Both the position numbers and the translations under genes were made by a program. 64,000 nt of DNA from Pseudomonas sp. R5(2019) (GTDB lineage Bacteria; Pseudomonadota; Gammaproteobacteria; Pseudomonadales; Pseudomonadaceae), in assembly GCF_009905435.1 (NCBI RefSeq), contig NZ_JAAAMT010000014.1:52297-116296 (forward strand). Direction: 5' to 3'. The notes under the pieces are model-generated. The model ran no database searches, had not been told where the DNA came from, and saw only the letters and a list, made by a program, of their open reading frames with translations. Shown in pieces: positions 9,057-18,782 of this stretch; within the stretch, counting starts at the first letter, position 1, and every line of letters begins with the position of its first letter.

Positions 9057-10394
9057 TCAGAACTCGTGATCAGCGCTGTCCGGGTTCAGGTCGTTGATGC
9101 CCAGCTTGCCGGCAGCCTGTTCGATCGAACCGGTCTGCTTGACCAGGGACGCGATGGCGTCGCGGACGATCTGGTTGCCAGCGGTGTTACCCGCGGCGAT
9201 CAGTTGGTCGTAGTGCTCGCCCTTGTTGGCGTGGTCAACCATGACCTGGATCTTGGCTTCGGTCGCTTGCAGGTCCGCTTTCAGGGTGGCGTCAGCGGCC
9301 GGGTCGATTTTGGCCACCAGCGACGACAGGCTGGCGCCGGTCAGCTTGGTGCCATCAACACGGGTGTACTCGCCCAGGTAGACGTTGCGGATGCCCTTGG
9401 CGTCATAGAAGTGCGAGTTGTGGGTGTTGTCGCTGAAGCAATCCTGCTCGTCTTCCGGCGAGTTGGCTTCCAGCGAGACTTTCATCCGCTCGCCCGCCAG
9501 TTCGCCCAGCGACAGGCTGCCCATGCCAAACAGCATTTTGCGCAGGCCGCTTTCAGCCGGCTCTGCCTGCAAGGTGGCGCGGTAGTTGCCGGCAACGTTC
9601 GGTTTCCAGTTGCCGACCATTTCTTCCAGGTCGTTGACCAGCAGTTGAGTCACGGCCTTCAGGTAGGCACGACGACGCTCGTTGTGGCCGCCGGTTGCGC
9701 CGGCACCTTGGAGGAAGTCGCTGGCAGGACGTGCGCCGGCGCCCGGGCCGGTGCCGTTCAGGTCCTGGCCCCAGAGCAGGAATTCAATGGCGTGGTAACC
9801 AGTGGCGACGTTCGCCTCGGAACCGCCCAGCTCGTTGAGGCTGGCCAGTTTCTCAGGGGTGATGTCTTTCACGTCGACCTTGTCTTCGCCGACCTGGACC
9901 TTGGTGTTGGCGATGATGTTGGCGGTGGCACCCGGGTTGCCCAGCGCGTGCTCGTAGCGCTTGTCGACGTAGTCGATCAGGCCTTCGTCCAGCGGCCAGG
10001 CGTTCAGCTGACCTTCCCAGTCGTCGATGATGGTGTTGCCGAAGCGGAACACTTCGCTCTGCAGGTACGGTACGCGCGCCGCGACCCAGGCAGCCTTGGC
10101 GGCCTTCAAGGTTTCATCGTTGGGCTTGGCCAGGAAGGCGTCGACAGCGGTTTGCAGGGTTTTCGCGGTGGATTCTGCGTCGCTGTAAACGGCGAAGACC
10201 ATTTCAGCGTAGTGCGCGACGACAGCCTTGGCGGCTGCTTCGTCGATCGCGCCGGTCGCAGCGGTAGTAGCGGTGCTGGCAGCAGGGGTTGGCGCTTGTG
10301 GAGCGGCAGCCTTGTTGTCCTTGCTGTCGCCGCAGCCGGCGAGAGAAATGGCAATGGCCAGCAAACTGGCGGTGGCCAGAGGCATACGAATCAT
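9057..10394 (-). CDS. imelysin family protein, IrpA-like lipoprotein
   Basis: A 445-aa protein with a clear lipobox (AISLAGCGDSKDN, Cys 21), an Ala/Thr/Pro-rich linker to ~50, then the imelysin (peptidase M75) domain. The family motif GYHAIEFLLWGQDL (GxHxxE) is intact. Conserved FSDNTHNSHFYDAKGI and LYDxLIAAGN-like segments match the IrpA subgroup, first described as iron-regulated protein A. A palindrome resembling a Fur box lies 56-84 bp upstream. It is the leading gene of the periplasmic iron cluster. Confidence 0.85.
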   Translation of the reverse strand: MIRMPLATASLLAIAISLAGCGDSKDNKAAAPQAPTPAASTATTAATGAIDEAAAKAVVAHYAEMVFAVYSDAESTAKTLQTAVDAFLAKPNDETLKAAKAAWVAARVPYLQSEVFRFGNTIIDDWEGQLNAWPLDEGLIDYVDKRYEHALGNPGATANIIANTKVQVGEDKVDVKDITPEKLASLNELGGSEANVATGYHAIEFLLWGQDLNGTGPGAGARPASDFLQGAGATGGHNERRRAYLKAVTQLLVNDLEEMVGNWKPNVAGNYRATLQAEPAESGLRKMLFGMGSLSLGELAGERMKVSLEANSPEDEQDCFSDNTHNSHFYDAKGIRNVYLGEYTRVDGTKLTGASLSSLVAKIDPAADATLKADLQATEAKIQVMVDHANKGEHYDQLIAAGNTAGNQIVRDAIASLVKQTGSIEQAAGKLGINDLNPDSADHEF

Positions 10395-10450
10395 GGCGAA
10401 ATCCTGCGTCGAGAGGTTGAACAGGTGTGCATGCGCACGAAAATCTGCGA

Positions 10451-10478
10451 CATAATGCGAAAGATTTGCATTTTATGT
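10451..10478. promoter_or_regulatory. possible Fur-box-like palindrome upstream of imelysin gene
   Basis: CATAATGC and GCATTTTATG form an imperfect inverted repeat around GAAAGATTT. The 19-mer at 10457-10475 agrees with the Fur consensus GATAATGATAATCATTATC at 11 positions by my count. The match is weak, but it is placed upstream of an iron-cluster gene whose family is iron-regulated. Confidence 0.4.
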
Positions 10479-10565
10479 AAAGAGGTCAGGGCGTATTTCT
10501 TCTGGGATTTACCAAGTATTGATGGGCCTTGAGGCCCGTAGCAGGGGTAAGCAGAGGGATCTGGC

Positions 10566-12617
10566 TCAGAGCACCGACGCGTGATTGCGTTGTGCCTGCT
10601 TGAGAAAGGCGGTCAGTTCACGGGCTGGCATCGGCTTGCTATAGAGGTAGCCCTGACCTTCGTGGCAGCCCTCGGCAATGATATAGGCCTCTTGCGCCAC
10701 GCTTTCCACGCCTTCGGCGATCACCTGCATGTTCAGGCTCTTGCCCAACTGAATGATGGCGCGAACGATGGTGGCATCGTCGTCATCGTCGAGCACATCC
10801 TGAACAAAGCTCTTGTCGATCTTGATCTTGTCCAGTGGCAAGGACTTCAAGTAGCTCAGCGATGAGTAGCCCGTGCCGAAGTCATCGATCGCGATCAGTG
10901 CCCCGGAGCGACGCAGGCTCAGCAAGTGTTGGGCCGCCGTGCTGATGTCTTCCATCAGGCCGGTTTCGGTGACTTCCAGTTCCAGGCTGCGGGGTGGCAG
11001 GCGGTAGATCTGCAGCAGGTTATTGACCACCCGCGGCAGCTCATTGTGGTGCAGTTGCACGGTCGACAGGTTGACCGCCATGCGCAGTTGGGTGAAGCCC
11101 TGGTCATGCCATTCGCGCAGTTGGCGGCAGGCCTGGTCCAGCACCCATTCCCCCAGGGTGATGATGTAGCCGTTCTGCTCGGCCAGGGGAATGAACTGGT
11201 CCGGCGGCACCAGCCCCAGCTGTGGATGCTGCCAGCGCAGCAGGGCTTCGACGCCGACCACGCTGTGGTCCACGTAACTGACCTGGGGTTGATAGACCAG
11301 ATACAGCTGATCGCGCTGCAGGGCTTCGCGCAGGTCCTTTTCCATTTCCCGGCGGCGGCGCATCTCGCTGTCGACGCTGGCGATATAGAACTGGTAGCGG
11401 TTGCGTGATCGGGCCTTGGCCAGGGTCATGGTCTGTTCGGCCTTTTGCAGCAGCTTTTCAGTGCTGGCGCCGTCTTCCGGGAACAGGGTGATGCCGATGG
11501 TGGCGCGCAGGCGGATTTCCTGGTGGTCGAGGGCGAAGGGGGCCTCCAGGTCATCCAGGATGCTCTGGGCCAGTTCGGCCGCTTCATAGGGCTGCTCGAT
11601 GTCGGCCTGGACCAGCGCGAACTGGTCGCCACCCAGCCGTGCCAGCGCACCCAGGCGGCCACTGTGGGCGCGCAGGCGGTCGGCCAGGGCCAGCAGCAGC
11701 TGGTCACCCGTCTGGTAGCTGAATTGCTCGTTGATGCCCTTGAAGTCATCCAGGCCCACGCACAGCACGGCGACCCGGCGCTGCAGGCGGCCGGCATCGA
11801 TCAGAATCTTGTCCAGTTGCTGTTGCAACTGCTGGCGGTTGGGCAGGCCGGTCAAAAAGTCATATTGGGCCATGCGCAGCAGGCTGTTTTCGGCCTCGTG
11901 GCGCAGGTGAGTATTGCGTTCGATCGAGGCCAGCAGCTGATTGGCGGTATTGATCCAGATGCCCAGTTCGTTTTTTTCGTGGCCCTTGAGCAGCGGCAGC
12001 TTGTGCTCGCTGGGGCGGTCCGGGTTGATCTGTGTGAGGTTCTCGAGGATTTTCGATAGCGGCTTGGTCAGCAGCCAGTGGTAAACCAGGTACAGCACCA
12101 GGCTCATCGCCAGTGCACGCAGCACCCCGGAAATGAAAATGATCACCGAGCTGATAATGAAATCCGTGCCGTAGGTGGCGGTGTCGAGGGTGATGCGCAG
12201 GTCGCCATAGTATTCGCTGTAGGGGCCGCGCCCCACCAGGGGTATGGTGAAATCACGCTGCTGGCCGAGAATGAGGTCGGTTAACCAGCGGTTGGGGGAG
12301 GCCTGCAGGTCGCGGGTTTTTTCAGCCAGCATGGTTTCGTTGGGGTGGCCGATGGACGCTTTGCGCACGGCCTTGTCCTGAAACAGGCCTTCGATGACCT
12401 GCATGGCCATCTCTCGGTCCAGGCTGTAGACGGCCTGGGTGGAGGGGTCGCGAAACATATCGAGGATACGCTGGGCGTCGTTGGCAACGGCCTGACGGGT
12501 CTTGTAGGTATCGAACACAATCTGTGCGCAGCTGAGTACCACGCCCACAATCAATGCCGAAAGCAGCACGACCCTGAGCAACTTCACCGACAAGCTGTTT
12601 TTGAGCTCCAGCTTCAA
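10566..12617 (-). CDS. bifA: c-di-GMP phosphodiesterase BifA (degenerate GGDEF + EAL)
   Basis: A 683-aa inner-membrane protein that hydrolyses c-di-GMP and thereby favours motility and biofilm dispersal in P. aeruginosa and P. putida. TM1 at ~12-35, a periplasmic stretch, TM2 at ~153-180 and a HAMP-like linker precede a GGDEF domain whose active site reads GGDQF (residues 329-333), the degenerate form typical of BifA. The EAL domain keeps EALLRWQHP (457-) and DDFGTGYSSLSYL, so phosphodiesterase activity should be intact. Its place next to sodB and argO matches the P. aeruginosa PA4367-PA4365 order. It is transcribed alone on the minus strand. Confidence 0.9.
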   Translation of the reverse strand: MKLELKNSLSVKLLRVVLLSALIVGVVLSCAQIVFDTYKTRQAVANDAQRILDMFRDPSTQAVYSLDREMAMQVIEGLFQDKAVRKASIGHPNETMLAEKTRDLQASPNRWLTDLILGQQRDFTIPLVGRGPYSEYYGDLRITLDTATYGTDFIISSVIIFISGVLRALAMSLVLYLVYHWLLTKPLSKILENLTQINPDRPSEHKLPLLKGHEKNELGIWINTANQLLASIERNTHLRHEAENSLLRMAQYDFLTGLPNRQQLQQQLDKILIDAGRLQRRVAVLCVGLDDFKGINEQFSYQTGDQLLLALADRLRAHSGRLGALARLGGDQFALVQADIEQPYEAAELAQSILDDLEAPFALDHQEIRLRATIGITLFPEDGASTEKLLQKAEQTMTLAKARSRNRYQFYIASVDSEMRRRREMEKDLREALQRDQLYLVYQPQVSYVDHSVVGVEALLRWQHPQLGLVPPDQFIPLAEQNGYIITLGEWVLDQACRQLREWHDQGFTQLRMAVNLSTVQLHHNELPRVVNNLLQIYRLPPRSLELEVTETGLMEDISTAAQHLLSLRRSGALIAIDDFGTGYSSLSYLKSLPLDKIKIDKSFVQDVLDDDDDATIVRAIIQLGKSLNMQVIAEGVESVAQEAYIIAEGCHEGQGYLYSKPMPARELTAFLKQAQRNHASVL

Positions 12618-12845
12618 AGGGCTATTCCTTTATCCATTCCCACAGTGTCAAGTTGCCAAGTGTTGTTGGCTTTCCTTGTTTACCCGCCCAGGCAGACGAC
12701 TTTCTGGCGCTGGAACACGGTTTGACTCCCATCCTGTATCGGCCGCGACAGGCTTGAGCTTGAATGCGACGCGGTTCTTTTTCCAGAGTATTGATGTTAG
12801 CGCGCTCTGGCTATGCGGCAAGAGGGGGAGTGCGGCCCAGAAACG

Positions 12846-12874
12846 AAAAAACCCGGCAAATGCCGGGTTTTTTG
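12846..12874. terminator. bidirectional Rho-independent terminator
   Basis: ACCCGGCA / TGCCGGGT stem flanked by A6 on the left and T6 on the right. It lies after the sodB stop (minus strand) and could act in both directions. Confidence 0.85.
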
Positions 12875-12887
12875 TGCTCAAGAAGAC

Positions 12888-13484
12888 TTAAGCGGTGAAG
12901 GTCTTGCCTTCGAACTGCTCGGCAACGAACTTCCAGTTGACCAGGTTCCAGAACGCCTCGACGTACTTGGGACGCAGGTTACGGTAGTCGATGTAGTAAG
13001 CGTGTTCCCAGACGTCGCAAGTCAGCAGCGGGGTGTCGCCGTTGGTCAGCGGGTTACCGGCGCCGATGGTGCTGGCCAGGGCCAGGGAACCGTCAGCCTT
13101 TTTCACCAACCAGCCCCAGCCGGAACCGAAGGTGCCAACGGAGGTCTTGGTGAACTCTTCCTTGAACTTGTCGAAAGAGCCGAATGCAGCGTTGATGGCT
13201 TCAGCCAGCGAACCGGTTGGTTGACCGCCAGCGTTTGGCGCCAGGCAGTTCCAGTAGAAAGTGTGGTTCCAGACCTGAGCGGCGTTGTTGAAGATACCGC
13301 CCGAAGAAGTCTTGACGATTTCTTCCAGGGTCTTGCCTTCGAACTCGGTGCCTGGCACCAGGTTGTTCAGGTTCACGACATAGGTGTTGTGGTGCTTGTC
13401 GTGGTGATACTCCAGAGTTTCCTTGGAGATGTGCGGCTGCAGGGCATCGTGAGCGTAAGGCAGCGGCGGCAATTCAAAAGCCAT
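12888..13484 (-). CDS. sodB: superoxide dismutase [Fe]
   Basis: A 198-aa cytosolic enzyme converting superoxide to peroxide and oxygen. Metal ligands are visible: His in LEYHHDKHH, His in NHTFYWNCL, and Asp and His in [16 protein letters not shown]. The Fe-type signature ([13 protein letters not shown] and the Gly/Gln arrangement near FGSGWGWLV) and the [10 protein letters not shown] start match bacterial SodB. The start at 13484 gives exactly the family length; an upstream extension to 13532 has no ribosome site. AGGAG lies 7 bp before the ATG. Confidence 0.97.
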   Translation of the reverse strand: MAFELPPLPYAHDALQPHISKETLEYHHDKHHNTYVVNLNNLVPGTEFEGKTLEEIVKTSSGGIFNNAAQVWNHTFYWNCLAPNAGGQPTGSLAEAINAAFGSFDKFKEEFTKTSVGTFGSGWGWLVKKADGSLALASTIGAGNPLTNGDTPLLTCDVWEHAYYIDYRNLRPKYVEAFWNLVNWKFVAEQFEGKTFTA

Positions 13485-13675
13485 GGTTATTCTCCTAATC
13501 AGGTCTGTTGCGGTAGGCGCAAGGCCGATCACGGGCGGCCAGACAATGCGCCGGCGAGTTTGTACTCAATTTCGGCGCAGGGGCTGGATCATAGCACCGG
13601 GGCGGGGCCTTAACCACGCAACAACTGTGTGGGAAAGAGGTTCCAGAGCCTTTGCCCGGGCGGACCGGCGGCAGC

Positions 13676-14275
13676 TCAGCTGAACATGAGTTGCGCCGCG
13701 ACACCGAACATCATCGCGGCCACCATCAGATCAAGCAGCCGCCAGGTGCTCGGGCGTGCCAGCCAAGGAGCGAGCCAGGCCGCGCCGAGGGCCAGGGTGA
13801 AAAACCACATCAACGAGGCGCTGGCGGCACCGGCAACATAGGCGCCGGGTACGGTCTGCTGGGCACCGAGCGAGCCGATCAGCAACACGGTGTCCAGATA
13901 CACGTGGGGGTTGAGCAGAGTGACCGCCAGGGCACTGAGCAGCACCGCCTTGCGTGAGCGCAAGCCCTGGCCTTCGCCGTATTCCAGGCTCTGTTTCGAG
14001 AAGGCTCGGCGCAGCGCCTTGCTGCCGTACCAGATCAGGAACACTGCACCGCCCCAGCGCGCCACGGCGAGTAATGTCGGGTTCTGGGCCAGTACTGTGG
14101 CCAGGCCGAAGACCCCGAGCGCGACCAGGATTGCATCACACAATACGCACAGAGCTGCCACTGGCAGGTGATGTTCACGACGCAGGCTTTGCGCCAGGAC
14201 AAAGGCGTTCTGGGTGCCGATGGCCATAATCAGGCCAAAGGCGACCAACAAACCGTTCAAATAGCTTTGCCACAT
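13676..14275 (-). CDS. argO: LysE-family arginine/lysine exporter
   Basis: A 199-aa membrane protein with six hydrophobic segments. The N-terminus MWQSYLNGLLVAFGLIMAIGTQNAFVLAQ is characteristic of ArgO/LysE exporters. It is divergent from argP with a 129-bp shared promoter region, the standard arrangement in which ArgP activates argO when basic amino acids accumulate. The start at 14275 is preferred over an open extension to 14344 because the family starts with MWxxYLxGLL. Confidence 0.9.
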   Translation of the reverse strand: MWQSYLNGLLVAFGLIMAIGTQNAFVLAQSLRREHHLPVAALCVLCDAILVALGVFGLATVLAQNPTLLAVARWGGAVFLIWYGSKALRRAFSKQSLEYGEGQGLRSRKAVLLSALAVTLLNPHVYLDTVLLIGSLGAQQTVPGAYVAGAASASLMWFFTLALGAAWLAPWLARPSTWRLLDLMVAAMMFGVAAQLMFS

Positions 14276-14404
14276 GGAAATGACTCCGGTTGATAGAACC
14301 GAGGCGGCGAAAGCGGCAGCGGTTGTGTAAAGGTATGGGGGCATTTTCCGGAGTTTGGCTGTATAAGAAAAACCAATATTGCTGATCGCTCATTAGGGAA
14401 ATTT

Positions 14405-15301
14405 ATGTTCGATTACAAATTGCTTTCTGCCTTGGCCGCCGTGGTAGAGCAGGCCGGGTTCGAGCGTGCAGCTCAGGTGCTGGGGTTATCCCAGTCGGCT
14501 GTTTCGCAGCGGATCAAGTTGCTTGAGGCGCGGGTCGGCCAACCGGTGCTGGTACGCGCCACGCCGCCCAGCCCCACCGAAATCGGTCGGCGCCTGCTCA
14601 ACCATGTCCAGCAGGTGCGGCTGCTTGAGCGTGATTTGCAGGGCCAGGTGCCGGCGCTGGACGAAGAGGGCTTGCCCGAGCGTCTGCGGGTGGCGTTGAA
14701 CGCCGACAGCCTGGCGACCTGGTGGGCAGTGGCGGTCAGTGACTTCTGCGCCGAGCAGCATTTATTGCTCGACCATGTGGTGGAGGATCAGGAGGTCGGC
14801 CTCAAGCGCATGCGCGCCGGCGAAGTGGCCGCCTGCCTGTGTGCCAGCGAGCGCCCGGTGGCCGGTGCGCGCAGCGTGGCGCTGGGCGCCATGCGCTACC
14901 GGGCGCTGGCCAGCCCGGCTTTTCTGGCGCGGCACTTTCCGGACGGCTTCGAGGCGGCGCGGCTGGCGCGGGTGCCGGCGCTGGTGTTCGGCCCGGACGA
15001 TTTTCTGCAGCACCGCTATCTGGCATCGCTGGGTATCGAAGGCGGTTTTCTGCACCACTTGTGCCCTTCGTCCGAAGGTTTTATCCGTCTGACCGAAGCA
15101 GGTCTGGGTTGGGGGCTGGTGCCGGAACTGCAAGTGCGCGAGCAGTTGGCGGCCGGGACGCTGGTTGAGATATTGGCCGATAGACCGATTGATGTGCCTT
15201 TGTACTGGCATCATTGGCGCAATGGTGGACAATTGCTCGCCCGCTTCACCGAGCACCTGAGCCGCACGGCGAGCCAATGGCTGGTGCCCTTGGCGGGATG
15301 A
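14405..15301 (+). CDS. argP: LysR-family transcriptional regulator ArgP
   Basis: A 298-aa LysR regulator. The N-terminal winged helix (residues ~1-65, with AAQVLGLSQSAVSQRIKLLEARVG) is followed by a periplasmic-binding-like effector domain. Retained ArgP (IciA) features are the start FDYKLLSALAAVVEQAGFE and LAMRYRALASPAFLARHFP-type text. The divergent argO gene is its likely main target; lysine and arginine are the known effectors in this family. Confidence 0.9.
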   Translation: MFDYKLLSALAAVVEQAGFERAAQVLGLSQSAVSQRIKLLEARVGQPVLVRATPPSPTEIGRRLLNHVQQVRLLERDLQGQVPALDEEGLPERLRVALNADSLATWWAVAVSDFCAEQHLLLDHVVEDQEVGLKRMRAGEVAACLCASERPVAGARSVALGAMRYRALASPAFLARHFPDGFEAARLARVPALVFGPDDFLQHRYLASLGIEGGFLHHLCPSSEGFIRLTEAGLGWGLVPELQVREQLAAGTLVEILADRPIDVPLYWHHWRNGGQLLARFTEHLSRTASQWLVPLAG

Positions 15302-15338
15302 AAAGCGTCAAGCCTTTATAGATAGATTGGAGCGGTAC

Positions 15339-16337
15339 ATGAAGATTCTGGTCACTGGCGCAAGCGGCTTCATTGGCGGGCGCTTTGCGCGCTTTGCCCT
15401 GGAGCAGGGCCTTGATGTCCGGGTCAATGGACGCCGCGCCGAGGGTGTCGAGCATCTGGTTCGGCGCGGGGCGCAGTTTGTCCAGGGTGACCTCACCGAC
15501 CCCGATCTGGTCCGGCGCCTGTGCCAGAGCGTCGATGCGGTGGTGCATTGTGCCGGCGCGGTCGGCAACTGGGGCCGCTACCAGGATTTTTATCAGGGCA
15601 ATGTGGGGGTGACCGAGAATGTGGTCGAAGCCTGCCTGAAAACCGGGGTACGGCGCCTGGTGCACCTGTCGTCCCCGTCGATTTACTTCGACGGCCGTTC
15701 AAGGCTCAATATCCGCGAAGAGCAGGTGCCCAAACGCTTCCATGACGCTTATGCGAGCACCAAGCACCAGGCCGAGCAGAAGGTCTTTGGCGCGGCGGAG
15801 TTCGGCCTTGAAGTGATTGCCTTGCGGCCGCGCTTCGTGACCGGAGCCGGTGATGTCAGCATTTTCCCGCGCTTGCTGAAGATGCAGGAAAAGAACCGCC
15901 TGGCGATCATCGGCAATGGCCTCAACAAGGTTGATTTCACCAGCGTGCACAACCTTAATGACGCCTTGCTCAGCGCCTTGCAGGCGGGTGAATCGGCGCT
16001 GGGTCGGGCGTATAACATCAGTAACGGAAACCCGGTGCCATTGTGGGATGTGGTCAATTACGTGATGCGACAGATGCACCTGCCCCAAGTGACCCGGTAT
16101 CGCTCTTTTGGCCTGGCCTACAGTGTCGCGGCGCTGAACGAAGGCTGTTGCCTGCTCTGGCCGGGCCGGCCGCAGCCGACCTTGTCGCGCCTGGGTATGC
16201 AGGTCATGAACAAGGACTTCACCCTCGACATCAGTCGCGCCCGGCAATGGCTGGATTATCAGCCCAAAGTCAGCCTGTGGTCGGCACTGGATGAATTCTG
16301 CGGCTGGTGGCAGGCGCAGAGGCCGATTCGGCGCTGA
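15339..16337 (+). CDS. NAD-dependent epimerase/dehydratase family protein
   Basis: A 332-aa extended short-chain dehydrogenase. The Rossmann motif GASGFIGG sits at residues 7-14, and the active-site YASTK (Tyr-x-x-x-Lys) comes after the SSPSIYFDG segment, which provides the Ser. The C-terminal part resembles 3-beta-hydroxysteroid dehydrogenase/NSDHL-type reductases rather than nucleotide-sugar epimerases. ATG 15339 has GGAG 6 bp upstream; an in-frame TTG at 15327 is unlikely. It lies 37 bp after argP and may be co-transcribed. Substrate unknown. Confidence 0.82.
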   Translation: MKILVTGASGFIGGRFARFALEQGLDVRVNGRRAEGVEHLVRRGAQFVQGDLTDPDLVRRLCQSVDAVVHCAGAVGNWGRYQDFYQGNVGVTENVVEACLKTGVRRLVHLSSPSIYFDGRSRLNIREEQVPKRFHDAYASTKHQAEQKVFGAAEFGLEVIALRPRFVTGAGDVSIFPRLLKMQEKNRLAIIGNGLNKVDFTSVHNLNDALLSALQAGESALGRAYNISNGNPVPLWDVVNYVMRQMHLPQVTRYRSFGLAYSVAALNEGCCLLWPGRPQPTLSRLGMQVMNKDFTLDISRARQWLDYQPKVSLWSALDEFCGWWQAQRPIRR

Positions 16338-16437
16338 ACAAGGAACCGGGTTTACACTGTGTGGTCGATTCTGGCGCGATTTTCGCTGTTGAGTTTGGGT
16401 ATTATTTTGCCACTACGGCAGTTCACGAAGGTTTCCC

Positions 16438-17274
16438 ATGCGTAAAGACGATGAGTTTGACTTGCCCAGCTTGAGCGCCGGTAACCGCGATGATGACGAC
16501 GACTTCTCCGGCACTGCCGCTGCCCGGGAGCGCACCACGGTCTATTCGCGTACCACGCCAGTGGTCAAGGTAAAGGCCCCGAGCACAGGTCCCTTGTGGG
16601 CGATCATTGGTGCGCTGCTGATCGCCGTGGTCGGCCTGGGCTGGTGGAGCTTCCAGCAGATCTCGTTGATGGAGCAGCAACTGGTTGCCACCCAGGAGAG
16701 CTTTGCCCGTATCAGCGAGGAAGCGGCGGGGCGCCTGCAAGCGATTACTGGCAAAGTGGTGGCCACCGAGTCCACCGCCACCAGCGGTAGCGAAGCTTTG
16801 AAGCTGGAAATTCGCCAGCTGCAAAACAAACTGCTGGAGCAAAGCAAGCAGCAGCAAGGCGTGGTCGGGCAGCAAAGTGGCCTGGACAAGCGTCTGAGTG
16901 ATGCATTGGCCCAGGTTGGCGAGCAAAAGGCGGTCAACGATCAGTTGCAGGCCCAGCTCAGGAGCCTGAGCGGCGAACTGGCGGCACTTAAATCCGCGCA
17001 GCCTGATCAGAGCAAGGTCGATGCCGAACTCAAAAGGCTGGCTGGCGACATCGCCGCCCTGAAAAAGCAGGGTAACCAGAGCGCCGCCATCGACCGTCTG
17101 GAACAGGATGTGCTGGTCCTCAAGAGCCAGCAGGACAACCGCCCGGCAGCCAGCCAGGGCGGTGGCGCCAGCACGGCCGAGTTCGACGCCTTCCGTGGCC
17201 AGACCACGCGCAGCATCAATACTCTGCAGAGCCAGATCCAGAACCTGCAGCAACAAATCAACGCCCGTCCTTGA
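16438..17274 (+). CDS. coiled-coil membrane-anchored protein, unknown function
   Basis: A 278-aa protein. Residues 1-50 are acidic and polar, one TM helix follows (~55-75, GPLWAIIGALLIAVVGLGWW), and then a long periplasmic coiled coil rich in Gln, Ala and Leu (~80-275, QLQNKLLEQSKQQ; LEQDVLVLKSQQD) ends in LQSQIQNLQQQINARP. This is the layout of bitopic envelope proteins. GAAGG lies 7 bp before ATG 16438. It is conserved near this locus in pseudomonads as far as I recall, but no function is known to me. Confidence 0.75.
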   Translation: MRKDDEFDLPSLSAGNRDDDDDFSGTAAARERTTVYSRTTPVVKVKAPSTGPLWAIIGALLIAVVGLGWWSFQQISLMEQQLVATQESFARISEEAAGRLQAITGKVVATESTATSGSEALKLEIRQLQNKLLEQSKQQQGVVGQQSGLDKRLSDALAQVGEQKAVNDQLQAQLRSLSGELAALKSAQPDQSKVDAELKRLAGDIAALKKQGNQSAAIDRLEQDVLVLKSQQDNRPAASQGGGASTAEFDAFRGQTTRSINTLQSQIQNLQQQINARP

Positions 17275-17450
17275 ACCGCAGCAGCGGCGTCGGTCTCGAC
17301 GCCGCTGTGAACGCCCTGAAACCGGCGCCCGACCGGCTATCGGCAGGCAAGAATTTCTTTTTAAAACCCCCTTCTCAAGCGCTTGGCGAAGCATAGAATG
17401 GCGGCGCTGTTCAGCGCCCCATAACGACAACATTTCGACTTTCCCTCATC

Positions 17451-17837
17451 ATGTCCGAACCGAACCCTTGCTTGAGTTGCGGCGCTTGCTGCGCGCATTT
17501 CCGTGTGTCTTTCTATTGGGGGGAATGTGCCTCGGCGGGCGGCCCGGTGCCCGATGAGCTGGTGGTCCAGGTGGCGCCCAACCGGGTCGCCATGATCGGC
17601 ACCGAAAGCAAGCCTTGCCGCTGCGTGGGCCTGCAAGGCGAGGTGGGCAAGGCGGTGAGCTGCGGCATGTATGAGCAACGCTCCAGTACCTGCCGCGAGT
17701 TTGATGCGTCCTGGTACGACGGCCAGCACAATGGTCATTGCGACACCGCGCGAGCAGCCTATGGTTTGCCACCGTTGGTGCCGGCGTCGGGGTTGATTGC
17801 GGCGGTGCAAATCGAGTCTGTGAGTGCCATCGCGTAA
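17451..17837 (+). CDS. YkgJ-family Cys-cluster (putative Fe-S or Zn) protein
   Basis: A 128-aa cytosolic protein with the family signature [11 protein letters not shown] at residues 7-17 and further Cys in [21 protein letters not shown] and GHCDTA. The CxxCxxCC...C arrangement is that of the UPF0153/YkgJ zinc- or Fe-S-binding family of unknown role. It lies just upstream of the polysaccharide deacetylase gene (21-bp gap), possibly the same transcript. Confidence 0.8.
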   Translation: MSEPNPCLSCGACCAHFRVSFYWGECASAGGPVPDELVVQVAPNRVAMIGTESKPCRCVGLQGEVGKAVSCGMYEQRSSTCREFDASWYDGQHNGHCDTARAAYGLPPLVPASGLIAAVQIESVSAIA

Positions 17838-17858
17838 CGAAGTTACAAGGCCAAACCC

Positions 17859-18758
17859 ATGAAACCGTTGTTCACCTTTCTCTCCGTGCTCGCGATTGCA
17901 ACGAGCCTTTGCGGTTGTATCGGGCCGCCGATGGCCTTGACGCCACAGACTGCGCAACAGTTGCAGGCGCAGCCGCCGATCCGTTTCCTGCTGACCTTTG
18001 ACGACGGCCCCAGTGCTTCCGGATTCTACAATCCGACCCTTTCGGTGCTCGATGACCTGGCCCAAAACCCGGTGCAGCCGGGTATCAAGGCGGTCTTTTT
18101 CGTACAGACTCGTGCACCCAGGGCCGGGGGGAGCGAGTTGGGACGGAAAATCATGCGCCGTGAGCATGACGAAGGCCACATCCTGGGCTTCCACACGGCC
18201 ACGCCGTGGCACACCAATCACCGTTCTCTGAGCGCGCAGGAGCTGGAACAGTCACTCACCGACGGACGCGCCGACATCGCCGCCATCACCGCGGCGCCAC
18301 CGGTCCTGCTGCGTCCGCCGTTCTGGAACTACGACAAACGTACCTTTGCCGCCTATCAACGGCATGGCCTGCATGTGTTGTTGACCGATCTGAGTGCCAA
18401 TGACGGCAAGGTCTGGGGTATCACCGCCAGCCCACAAAGGCGGGCCAACCTGCTCAAGCATCTCGCCGAGGTGCGCGAGCGAATCGCTGCTGGAGAACAG
18501 CCAGTGGTCGATGGGGTTATTCCGGTGGTGGTGACCTTTCACGATCTTAATCGCTACACCGCCCGGCATATGCAGGAGTACCTGCAGATCCTGATGGACA
18601 GCGCGCGCGAGACCGGGGTGAGAACGGCGGACAAGCCGTTCTACGACGATCGATCAGCCTTGCTGCGAGCGGCCATGGCCCGCACGGTGCGTGACAGCTC
18701 CCAAGCCGTCCAGTTGCCGGGGTTCTGGAACTGGTGGTGGGGGGGCAATGCGCGTTAG
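17859..18758 (+). CDS. polysaccharide deacetylase family lipoprotein
   Basis: A 299-aa protein. The N-terminal signal ends in SLCGC (Cys 20), an approximate lipobox. The NodB-homology motif LTFDDGPSA (~residues 44-52) supplies the catalytic and metal-binding Asp pair, and an HxxxH-like segment HTATPWHTNH and RPPFWNYDK supply the remaining motifs. It is expected to remove N-acetyl groups from an envelope polysaccharide. It is the last core gene before the island junction; a REPIN follows it. Confidence 0.82.
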   Translation: MKPLFTFLSVLAIATSLCGCIGPPMALTPQTAQQLQAQPPIRFLLTFDDGPSASGFYNPTLSVLDDLAQNPVQPGIKAVFFVQTRAPRAGGSELGRKIMRREHDEGHILGFHTATPWHTNHRSLSAQELEQSLTDGRADIAAITAAPPVLLRPPFWNYDKRTFAAYQRHGLHVLLTDLSANDGKVWGITASPQRRANLLKHLAEVRERIAAGEQPVVDGVIPVVVTFHDLNRYTARHMQEYLQILMDSARETGVRTADKPFYDDRSALLRAAMARTVRDSSQAVQLPGFWNWWWGGNAR

Positions 18759-18782
18759 GTCGGAGCGGGGCACAAACCTCCT

